From CAZKTO01 sp964555685 (GTDB lineage Bacteria > Chloroflexota > Dehalococcoidia > SHYB01): a stretch of DNA of 6,891 nt. How positions within the stretch are numbered: position 1 is the stretch's first letter; every line of letters begins with the position of its first letter. The stretch lies in NCBI GenBank assembly GCA_964555685.1, contig CAZKTO010000091.1, positions 1-6,891 of the forward strand. The letters are read 5' to 3'. The translations under genes were made by a program, and so were the position numbers. The notes under the pieces are model-generated. The model saw only the letters and a list, made by a program, of their open reading frames with translations. It searched no databases and was not told where the DNA came from. Shown one piece after another: positions 1 through 6,139 of this stretch.

Positions 1-801
<801 letters not shown>

Positions 802-823
802 ACTCCAGGAACTAGGAACAGGG

Positions 824-857
824 AACGAGGGCCTCCAGTTGGAGGCCCTCGTTGTTT
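824..857 (+). terminator. Intrinsic terminator of groEL
   Basis: A perfect 13-bp inverted repeat (824-836 and 841-853, arms AACGAGGGCCTCC and its complement) encloses a 4-base AGTT loop. It is followed by a short T-rich run, GTTT. It lies 22 bases after the groEL stop and before the tRNA promoter, so it separates the two transcription units. The T-tract is short, but the stem is long and GC-rich. Confidence 0.9.
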
Positions 858-882
858 ACCCGGCGTCTGGACCGAAATTCAG

Positions 883-911
883 TTGACGCTAGATGCGCCG
901 CGCCGTAGAAT
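883..911 (+). promoter_or_regulatory. Sigma-70-type promoter of tRNA-Gly
   Basis: TTGACG (883-888) and TAGAAT (906-911) are separated by exactly 17 bases; each hexamer matches consensus at five of six positions. The predicted start of transcription is near 918, about 8 bases before the mature tRNA 5' end, typical of a stable-RNA promoter with a short leader. It lies downstream of the groEL terminator, so the tRNA is expected to be transcribed independently. Confidence 0.85.
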
Positions 912-925
912 CGGCCTGTACCCAA

Positions 926-1000
926 GCGGGCGTAACTCAGTGGTAGAGTGTTTGCTTCCCAAGCAAAAGGCCGTGGGTTCGAATCCCATCGCCCGCTCCA
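926..1000 (+). tRNA. tRNA-Gly, anticodon CCC
   Basis: A full 75-nt cloverleaf can be folded by eye. The acceptor stem is GCGGGCG (926-932) with CGCCCGC (990-996). The D stem is ACTC/GAGT (935-938, 946-949). The anticodon stem is TTTGC/GCAAA (951-955, 963-967) around the loop TTCCCAA, so the anticodon is CCC at 958-960. The variable loop is 5 nt. The T arm has the TTCGAAT loop (978-984) and one G-U pair at the stem end. The discriminator base is U (997), as in bacterial glycine tRNAs, and CCA is encoded (998-1000). It reads GGG codons. No T-run terminator is evident just after it. Confidence 0.97.
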
Positions 1001-1016
1001 ACTCCTGATCTAGTGC

Positions 1017-1046
1017 TTGGGGCCTGTCCGGCTCTTTTGCTATCCT
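1017..1046 (+). promoter_or_regulatory. Possible promoter upstream of the small membrane-protein gene
   Basis: TTGGGG (1017-1022) and TATCCT (1041-1046) are separated by 18 bases, a weak match to a sigma-70-type promoter. It would start a transcript near 1053, running through the repeat-like region into the small ORF at 1157. Alternatively the ORF could be read through from the tRNA promoter. This is a pattern match only. Confidence 0.3.
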
Positions 1047-1054
1047 CAGGAGAT

Positions 1055-1147
1055 GCAGGGAGCCCAGAGCCTGTCCTGAGTCTGCCGAAGGATCCCCTGC
1101 CGGGGGCGCAAGCGTTTGTCGAAGAACGTCAACGGCGCCGCCGAAGG
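1055..1147. repeat. Dispersed intergenic repeat-like region
   Basis: The core at 1069-1092 contains CCTGTCCTGAG followed by GCCGAAGGA. I recognise this pattern as a short repeat scattered through many GC-rich metagenomic genomes, where it often appears in spurious translations as PVLSLPKD-like peptides. GCCGAAGG recurs at 1084-1091 and 1140-1147, a related GTCGAAG lies at 1118-1124, and GCCTGTCC also occurs at 1022-1029. The core is bracketed by an imperfect inverted repeat, GCAGGGA (1055-1061) and TCCCCTGC (1093-1100). CCCC (1094-1097) can also pair with GGGG (1102-1105). The copy number in this genome is unknown. Confidence 0.5.
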
Positions 1148-1156
1148 TCTATAGCT

Positions 1157-1381
1157 ATGGGCTGCTTGCTGGGACTGGTGACATCGCTTGTTATGACGCT
1201 GGCCCGCCTCGTGACGGGAGTGGCGACGTTCATCACCGGCACGCTCCTCAAGCTCCTGATCGGGCTGGCGATGGCGCTGGCTACCCTGCCGTTCAAGCTC
1301 CTTGGATTCGTGGTGCGGAGGCGTCGCCACAGAGGGCCGCCGGCATCCCACAGTGGCGACGGACCCCGCGCACCCCGGTGA
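1157..1381 (+). CDS. Small hypothetical membrane protein (74 aa)
   Basis: I do not recognise a family. The ATG at 1157 begins MGCLLGLVTSLVM. About 50 hydrophobic residues follow, enough for one long or two short membrane helices. A strongly basic stretch (RRRRHRG, about residues 53-59) and a polar Pro/Gly-rich tail come next, suggesting a cytoplasmic C terminus by the positive-inside rule. Third codon positions are mostly G or C, as in the neighbouring genes, which supports real coding. The frame stays open upstream to a GTG at 1013, but that extension would translate the repeat-like region into an Arg-rich, low-quality segment. I therefore prefer the ATG, which has a GAAGG ribosome-binding-like sequence (1143-1147) nine bases ahead. 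The gene follows tRNA-Gly and converges on the hydrolase gene. It may be a lineage-specific small membrane protein; a chance ORF is not excluded. Confidence 0.5.
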   Translation: MGCLLGLVTSLVMTLARLVTGVATFITGTLLKLLIGLAMALATLPFKLLGFVVRRRRHRGPPASHSGDGPRAPR

Positions 1382-1454
1382 GTACTGTCCGCGCCAGTTC
1401 GTGCTCGCCCAACGGGAGATTCCGAGGGCATCGAGGAGCGCCACCGGGCGGCCG

Positions 1455-2156
1455 CTAGCCCCGCAGCCGCTCCACCAGCCACGTCCGCAGGATCTCCCGC
1501 ACCTCGCCGGCGCACTCGCGCAGGCCGTGCCCGGCGCCCCGCATGATCCGCAGCTCCTTGGGCTCCCGTGCCCAGTCGTAGATCATCTGCGAGCACTGGC
1601 AGGTCAGACGTGAGTCGTCCTCCCCGTGGATGAGGAGCAGCGGCCTGGGCGCGAGCCTGCCGGCCCCCGTGGCCCCGTAGGTCTGGCTGCTGAGGGCGGC
1701 CACCGCGACGACGCTCTCGCTCAGGGTCCCGGCGGTGATGGCGACGGCGCCGCCGAAGGAGTGGCCGACGACGGCGACGCGCGTGGCGCCCAGGCCCTTC
1801 AAGACCGAGACCCCGCCCAAGGTGTCCAGGACGCACTCCTCCAGCTCGCCGGGCAGCCGGTAGCTGAGGCGGAGCGAGGTCAGCCCCTCCGCCACGAGCT
1901 CCCCGCCCAGCCGGGCGTAGACACGGTCGGCGGGGCCGTCGAGGCCTCCTATGGCGCCGCTGACCCAGATGACGGCGGCCTCCCCTCCCTCCCTGGGGTG
2001 CAGCACGGCCGGGATGGGGCCCCGCGATGTGACGATAGCGAGCTCGAAGGCGCCGCCTTCCAGGGGCCGCGCACCGACCTGGAGAACGTCCAGGCCGAGG
2101 ATCTCCTCGGCCGGACCGTCACCCGGCCCGCCTGACGGCGTCCCGGAGTGCTCCAC
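1455..2156 (-). CDS. Alpha/beta hydrolase, dienelactone-hydrolase-like fold
   Basis: This 233-residue protein has the single-domain alpha/beta hydrolase layout. A beta-rich start (about residues 36-66, ending AVIWVSGAIGG) probably supplies the oxyanion-hole region. The nucleophile elbow GHSFGG (131-136) places Ser133 as nucleophile. LLLIHGEDD gives Asp180 or Asp181 as the acid, and GAGHGL gives His210. It probably cleaves an ester, thioester or similar bond in the cytoplasm, since no signal peptide is seen; the substrate cannot be predicted. True dienelactone hydrolases use Cys as nucleophile, so the serine here argues for a general esterase- or peptidase-like role. Two cysteines (186 and 188, TCQC) sit just after the acid residue. 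The start is GTG at 2156, chosen because GAGGAG (2162-2167 on this strand) lies 5 bases upstream. That site overlaps the aminotransferase stop, indicating coupled translation. No terminator is visible after its stop. Confidence 0.85.
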   Translation of the reverse strand: MEHSGTPSGGPGDGPAEEILGLDVLQVGARPLEGGAFELAIVTSRGPIPAVLHPREGGEAAVIWVSGAIGGLDGPADRVYARLGGELVAEGLTSLRLSYRLPGELEECVLDTLGGVSVLKGLGATRVAVVGHSFGGAVAITAGTLSESVVAVAALSSQTYGATGAGRLAPRPLLLIHGEDDSRLTCQCSQMIYDWAREPKELRIMRGAGHGLRECAGEVREILRTWLVERLRG

Positions 2157-2161
2157 GGCTG

Positions 2162-2167
2162 CTCCTC
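2162..2167 (-). promoter_or_regulatory. Ribosome-binding site of the hydrolase, overlapping the upstream stop codon
   Basis: Read on the minus strand this is GAGGAG, 5 bases before the GTG start at 2156. It shares bases with the TGA stop of the aminotransferase (2168-2166). Only 9 bases separate the two genes. Together these fix the hydrolase start and imply translational coupling. Confidence 0.75.
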
Positions 2168-3368
2168 ACGCTCCGCCCACCGCGCGGGCGGCCGCGACAC
2201 GCCGATGCACGAAACGCGCGATCCGCTCAAGAGCCTCTTCGATCTCGGGAGTGGCCACGGCGTAGCAGCAGCGGATGTACCCCTCGCCCGCCTGGCCAAA
2301 GGCCGAGCCGGGCACCACCGCCACGCGCTCCTCCTTGAGCAGCGCCTCGGCGAAGGCGTCCGAGGAGAGGCCCGTGGGCTTGATGGAGGGGAAGGCGTAG
2401 AAGGCGCCTTGGGGCTCGAAGCAGGGCAGGCCGGCCTCGTTCAGCCCCTTGACCATGAGACGGCGGCGGTGGTCGTACTCCCGGACCATCTCCTCGACGA
2501 TGTCCTCGGGCGAGGCCATGGCCTCCAGCGCGGCCATCTGGCTGGGCGCCGGCGCGCAGAGCATCGTGTACTGGTGGACCTTCATCATCGCCTCGATGAT
2601 CTCCTGGGGCCCGGCGGCGAAGCCCACACGCCATCCCGTCATGGCGAAGCTCTTGGAGAAGCCCCCCAGGTGGATCGTCCGCTGGCGCATCCCGGGCAGG
2701 GAGGCGAAGCACGTGTGCCGGTGGCTACCGTATACCAGCCGGTCGTAGACCTCGTCCGAGACGACCAGCAGGTTGTGCCGCCGCGCCACCTCGCCGACGG
2801 CCTGGAGCTCGTCCCGGTCCAGCACGGCGCCCGTGGGGTTGTTGGGGTAGCTGAGCACGATGGCGCGGCTTCTTGTGGTCACGCGGGACTCGATATCGCG
2901 CGGGTGGACGCGGAAGCGGCTCTCCTCGGTCGTCGGCACGGGGACGGCGACGCCGCCGGCCAGCACGGCGCAGGGGACGTAGGAGACGTAGCTGGGATCG
3001 GGGATGATCACCTCGTCGCCGGGGTCCAGAACGGCGCGCATGGCGAGATCGAGCCCCTCGCTGACGCCCACGGTGATCAGCACCTCCGTCCGAGGGTCGT
3101 AGCGGACGCCGTAGCGCCGGGCGAGGTCGGCGGCCACCGCCTCCCGCAGCTCGGGCAGGCCGTAGTTGGAGGTGTAGTGGGTGTGGCCGCGCTCGATGGC
3201 ATGGATGGCCGCCTCGCGGATGCGCCATGGCGTCGCGAAGTCGGGCTCGCCGACGCCCAGGGAGATGACGCGGTCCATGCCGCTCAGGAGGTCGAAGAAC
3301 TTGCGGATGCCCGAGGGGGCGAGGCTTCGGACGCGCTGGGCAACGATGGGGCGAGAGGGCTCGGTCAC
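2166..3368 (-). CDS. Class I/II PLP-dependent aminotransferase (AspAT I-gamma, PatA-like)
   Basis: A complete 400-residue cytoplasmic fold-type I aminotransferase that transfers an amino group between an amino acid and a 2-oxo acid through PLP. Landmarks in order: SLGVGEPDF near the N terminus (36-44); YTSNYGLPELR (65-75); the PLP-phosphate-region VGVSEGLDL (100-108); YPNNPTG (174-180) with the cofactor-contacting Asn; DEVYD (205-209) with the Asp that contacts the pyridine nitrogen; GGFSKSFAMTGWRVG (235-249) with Lys239 as the Schiff-base lysine; and YIRCCYA (364-370) with Arg366 as the probable substrate-carboxylate clamp. Length is normal for the family. It resembles the PatA/AspC group, whose members act on aspartate, aromatic amino acids, alanine or acetyl-diaminopimelate, so I give no specific substrate or symbol. 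The start is GTG at 3368, with AGGAG (3374-3378) 5 bases upstream and its own promoter in the gap after gyrB. It is co-transcribed with the hydrolase. Confidence 0.95.
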   Translation of the reverse strand: MTEPSRPIVAQRVRSLAPSGIRKFFDLLSGMDRVISLGVGEPDFATPWRIREAAIHAIERGHTHYTSNYGLPELREAVAADLARRYGVRYDPRTEVLITVGVSEGLDLAMRAVLDPGDEVIIPDPSYVSYVPCAVLAGGVAVPVPTTEESRFRVHPRDIESRVTTRSRAIVLSYPNNPTGAVLDRDELQAVGEVARRHNLLVVSDEVYDRLVYGSHRHTCFASLPGMRQRTIHLGGFSKSFAMTGWRVGFAAGPQEIIEAMMKVHQYTMLCAPAPSQMAALEAMASPEDIVEEMVREYDHRRRLMVKGLNEAGLPCFEPQGAFYAFPSIKPTGLSSDAFAEALLKEERVAVVPGSAFGQAGEGYIRCCYAVATPEIEEALERIARFVHRRVAAARAVGGA

Positions 3369-3373
3369 GGAGT

Positions 3374-3378
3374 CTCCT
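3374..3378 (-). promoter_or_regulatory. Ribosome-binding site of the aminotransferase
   Basis: AGGAG on the minus strand, 5 bases before the GTG at 3368. It supports GTG as the real start. Confidence 0.7.
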
Positions 3379-3412
3379 GCGCGAAGCGCTACGGCTTGGC
3401 GCTCAGGAGCAG

Positions 3413-3441
3413 ATTGTACCGCGCACAGGAGAGGGCGGCAA
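3413..3441 (-). promoter_or_regulatory. Promoter of the aminotransferase-hydrolase pair
   Basis: On the minus strand TTGCCG (3441-3436) and TACAAT (3418-3413) are separated by exactly 17 bases, matching the sigma-70 consensus at four and five positions. The start of transcription would be near 3406, giving a leader of about 38 bases. It lies in the 97-bp gap after gyrB, so the pair can be expressed independently of gyrase. No strong intrinsic terminator separates it from gyrB, so read-through is also possible. Confidence 0.75.
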
Positions 3442-3464
3442 ACGATAGCCGGCGGCGCCGCGGC

Positions 3465-5912
3465 CTAGATGTCCAGGTTCTTAACGCTCTTGGCGTACTG
3501 GTGGATGAACTGCTTGCGCGGCTCCACCTCTTCGCCCATGAGCGTCTGGAAGACGCTTTCGGCGTCCGCGGCGTCGCCCACACCCACCACGAGGAGGGTG
3601 CGGGTCTCCGGGTTCATGGTGCTCTCCCAGAGCTGCTCCGGGTTCATCTCGCCGAGACCCTTGTAGCGCTGCACGGTGAGCCCCCGCACGCCCGCCTCGA
3701 CGAGGCCCTCGACGATCTCCAGGAGCGCTGGCACCGAGGCGGCGACGCCCAGTTCCTTGTCCTTGCGGGCCACGGTGATGGGCGCCCCGACGAAGACGGA
3801 CAGGCCCTGATAGGCCTCATAGAGGCGGCGGAGCGCCCCACCGTGGACGAAGGCGGAATCCAGGATGGCCTCGTGCTTGGCGTTGCCGTTGCGCAGCCCG
3901 ATCCTGAACGCTGCCGTCTCATCCCCGCTGACGGAGACCTCGCGGACGCCCTCGAGCTGCCCGAGGCGCTGGGCCATGCGCTCCACCGCCTGACGGTCGG
4001 CGAAGCTGAGGGCCTCGAGGTCGTCGTAGTCGACCTGGCGCACCAGCGCGAAGAGCGCCTCGCGGGAGTAGCCGCGGTCGTCCAGCTCCCGGAGCACGGA
4101 GCGGAGGGTGTGGATCGCATCCAGGTGCCGCTGGAGATCGATGGGGCGGGCCTGCTTGGCGGGGCCCTTGGGCCTGGCGCCGTTCGTCTTGGGGGTGCCC
4201 GTGACGTCTTTCAGGATGAACTCGAGGAGGGCCCGGTCCTTGTCCCGCTCGGAGTAGATCCACCGGCCTTCGCGGCCGACGGCGATGCGGTAGAGCGGCG
4301 GCTGGGCGATGTACAGGTTGTCGCTGGCGATGAGCTCGTGCATGTGGCGAAAGAAGAAGGTGAGGAGGAGCGTGCGGATGTGGGAGCCGTCCACGTCGGC
4401 GTCGGTCATGATGATGACCTTGTGGTAGCGGAGCTTGGAGCGGTCGAAGGTGTCGCCGATGCCGGTGCCGAGGGCGATGATCAGAGCGCGGATCTCCTCG
4501 TGGCCCAGCACCTTGTCGAGGCGAGCCCTCTCAACGTTGAGGATCTTGCCCTTGAGCGGAAGGATGGCCTGGAAGCGCCGGTCGCGGCCCATCTTGGCGG
4601 AGCCGCCGGCCGACTCGCCCTCGACGATATAGATCTCACACTTGGCGGGGTCGCGCTCGGCGCAATCGGCGAGCTTGCCGGGGAGGGTGCCGCCCTCCAT
4701 GGCCGTCTTGCGCTGGACGAGATCGCGGGCCTTGCGGGCGGCCTCGCGCGCTCGCGCCGCCGTCAGGCACTTGTCCATGACCCGCCGGGCGTCGGCCGGG
4801 TGCTCGTCGAGCCAGGCGCCGAAGGCGTCGCCCACGACCTGCTCGACGTAGGTCTTGACCTCGGCGTTGCCGAGCTTGGCCTTGGTCTGGCCCTCGAACT
4901 GGGGATCGGTGATGCGCACGCTGACGACGGCCGCCAGGCCCTCGCGCACGTCCTCGCCCTGCAGGTTTGCCGTATCGTCCTTGAGGAACTTCTGGCGGCG
5001 GGCGTAGTCGTTCAGGACGCGGGTGAGAGCGGAGCGGAAGCCCGTGAGGTGGGTGCCGCCGTCGCGCGTGTTGATGCAGTTGGCGAAGGAGAGGACCGTC
5101 TCGGCGAAGCCATCGTTGTACTGAACAGCCACTTCGACGGTGGTGTTGTCGACGACCCTGCTCACATAGAAGGGCTGGTCGTGAACGGTCTGCTTGCTGG
5201 CGTTCAGGTGCTGGACGAAGCTCGAGATGCCGCCATCGAAGTAGAAGGTGACCTCGTGGTCGTCACGCTCGTCGACCAGCTGGATCTCGAGGCCCTGGTT
5301 GAGGTAGGCCATCTCGCGGAGGCGCTGAGAGATAGTGGTGAAATCGAGCTGCGCGGCGCCGAAGATCTGGTGGTCCGGCTTGAAGGTGATGGTGGTGCCG
5401 GGGGAGCCCATGGGGAGCATGTCGGTGACGGGGCCGGTGGGCTTGCCCCGGGAGTACTCCTGGAAGACGCGCCGGCCGTCGCGCTGGACCTCGGCGCGCA
5501 TGCGCACCGAGAGGGAGTTGACGACGTGGGCGCCGACGCCGTGGAGGCCGCCGGAGACCTTGTACCCGCCGCCGCCGAACTTGGCGCCCGAGTGGAGGGT
5601 GGTGAGCGCCGTCTCGAGGCCGGTGAGCCCCGTCTGCGGGTGGGTATCGATGGGGATGCCGCGGCCGTTGTCCTGGACGGTGACGGAGCCGTCCTTGTGG
5701 ACGGTGGCGACGATGCGGTCGCAGTAGCCCGCCATCGCCTCGTCGACGGCGTTGTCGACGATCTCCCAGACCAGGTGATGGAGGCCATGCTCATCGGTGC
5801 TGCCGATGTACATGCCGGGGCGGCGGCGGACGGCCTCGGTTCCCTCGAGGACCTGGATATCGCGGGCGGTGTAGCTGCCGGGTACGGCGCCGGGTCGAAG
5901 CTTCTCTACCAT
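3465..5912 (-). CDS. gyrB: DNA gyrase subunit B
   Basis: The ATP-driven subunit of DNA gyrase, which with GyrA (not in this window) introduces negative supercoils. From the ATG at 5912 it is 815 residues, close to E. coli GyrB (804). The GHKL ATPase domain has RRRPGMYIGS near 30-39, EIVDNAVDEA with catalytic Glu50 and Mg-binding Asn54, and GGLHGVG (122-127). The transducer domain has QTKAKLGN (342-349) with the ATP-sensing Lys344. TOPRIM has EGESAGGSAKMGRDRR (431-446) and DADVDG (504-509), supplying the metal-binding acids. RYKGLGEMNPEQLWE (749-763) marks the tail. Between TOPRIM and tail lies an extra segment of roughly 165 residues (about 560-725), as in Gram-negative-type GyrB. The frame is open to a TTG at 5993, but that codon lies only a few bases from the predicted transcription start and adds 27 basic residues absent from the family; the ATG has GGAG upstream. 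The first TOPRIM motif reads EGES, not the usual EGDS. ParE is less likely because of the insert and motif wording. Confidence 0.97.
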   Translation of the reverse strand: MVEKLRPGAVPGSYTARDIQVLEGTEAVRRRPGMYIGSTDEHGLHHLVWEIVDNAVDEAMAGYCDRIVATVHKDGSVTVQDNGRGIPIDTHPQTGLTGLETALTTLHSGAKFGGGGYKVSGGLHGVGAHVVNSLSVRMRAEVQRDGRRVFQEYSRGKPTGPVTDMLPMGSPGTTITFKPDHQIFGAAQLDFTTISQRLREMAYLNQGLEIQLVDERDDHEVTFYFDGGISSFVQHLNASKQTVHDQPFYVSRVVDNTTVEVAVQYNDGFAETVLSFANCINTRDGGTHLTGFRSALTRVLNDYARRQKFLKDDTANLQGEDVREGLAAVVSVRITDPQFEGQTKAKLGNAEVKTYVEQVVGDAFGAWLDEHPADARRVMDKCLTAARAREAARKARDLVQRKTAMEGGTLPGKLADCAERDPAKCEIYIVEGESAGGSAKMGRDRRFQAILPLKGKILNVERARLDKVLGHEEIRALIIALGTGIGDTFDRSKLRYHKVIIMTDADVDGSHIRTLLLTFFFRHMHELIASDNLYIAQPPLYRIAVGREGRWIYSERDKDRALLEFILKDVTGTPKTNGARPKGPAKQARPIDLQRHLDAIHTLRSVLRELDDRGYSREALFALVRQVDYDDLEALSFADRQAVERMAQRLGQLEGVREVSVSGDETAAFRIGLRNGNAKHEAILDSAFVHGGALRRLYEAYQGLSVFVGAPITVARKDKELGVAASVPALLEIVEGLVEAGVRGLTVQRYKGLGEMNPEQLWESTMNPETRTLLVVGVGDAADAESVFQTLMGEEVEPRKQFIHQYAKSVKNLDI

Positions 5913-5914
5913 GG

Positions 5915-5920
5915 CTCTCC
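5915..5920 (-). promoter_or_regulatory. Ribosome-binding site deciding the gyrB start
   Basis: GGAGAG on the minus strand, with its GGAG core 4 bases before the ATG at 5912, slightly short but usable. No comparable site precedes the TTG at 5993, so the shorter GyrB is favoured. The next residues (MVEKLRPG...YTARDIQVLEG) match the normal GyrB N terminus. Confidence 0.65.
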
Positions 5921-6003
5921 GCAGGTGCTTGTGACGGGCATCACGCGGTCGGCTGGGGGCGGCGGGCCCCTTCGGCGCGTTATGTCGTCCCAACAGTGGT
6001 TCT

Positions 6004-6032
6004 AGTATATCAAAAACCGGGCGAAATAGGAA
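6004..6032 (-). promoter_or_regulatory. gyrB: Probable gyrB promoter
   Basis: On the minus strand the -10 element TATACT (6009-6004, five of six consensus bases) lies 17 bases after a weak -35 element TTCCTA (6032-6027). It sits in the most AT-rich stretch of an otherwise GC-rich region. Transcription would begin near 5997, leaving a leader of about 85 bases before the ATG. An AT-rich, supercoiling-sensitive -10 region would fit the known relaxation-stimulated control of gyrase genes in E. coli, but that regulation is inferred. Confidence 0.6.
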
Positions 6033-6120
6033 GTGGCCCTTGGCGGACGTCTAAACACAGGTTTTGGCGATTTCCCGAACCGCGTACAACAACGGCCGGT
6101 CGTGTAGCCAGGCGGCGGCC

Positions 6121-6139
6121 CGCGGGCGAAAGGCCCGCG
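6121..6139 (-). terminator. GC hairpin directly after the DNRLRE gene; possible terminator or palindromic repeat
   Basis: A perfect 7-bp stem, CGCGGGC (6121-6127) with GCCCGCG (6133-6139), encloses a 5-base loop. It abuts the stop codon of the upstream minus-strand gene (6142-6140). It could stall polymerase, but the bases after it on that strand are GC-rich with no T-run. A Rho-dependent terminator, an mRNA-protecting structure or a REP-like element is equally possible. Confidence 0.45.

Noticed and set aside
926..1012. tRNA-Gly 3' end as an integration (att) site
   Set aside because: No integrase, no direct repeat of the tRNA 3' end elsewhere in the window, and no foreign-looking genes next to it.
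1013..1156. Longer start (GTG) for the small membrane protein
   Set aside because: The added 48 residues translate the repeat-like region and an Arg run, and the ATG at 1157 has a better upstream signal and a cleaner hydrophobic start.
1382..1454. Shared terminator between the converging small ORF and the hydrolase gene
   Set aside because: I could find only very short stems (such as CCC/GGG) and no T-run on either strand.
1129..1836. Other overlapping open frames around the hydrolase and small ORF
   Set aside because: Their translations are Arg/Gly/Pro-rich low-complexity sequence without motifs, while the hydrolase frame carries an intact catalytic triad.
5913..5993. N-terminal extension of GyrB from a TTG codon
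   Set aside because: It adds 27 basic residues not found in GyrB, has no ribosome-binding site and lies next to the predicted transcription start. The ATG at 5912 matches the family start.
2148..6005. A 1285-codon open frame on the + strand opposite gyrB and the aminotransferase
   Set aside because: It lies antisense to two clearly conserved genes. Its translation is rich in Gly, Ala, Val, Asp, His and Leu with no recognisable domain. Such long antisense frames are a usual by-product of high third-position GC, where stop codons on the opposite strand are rare.
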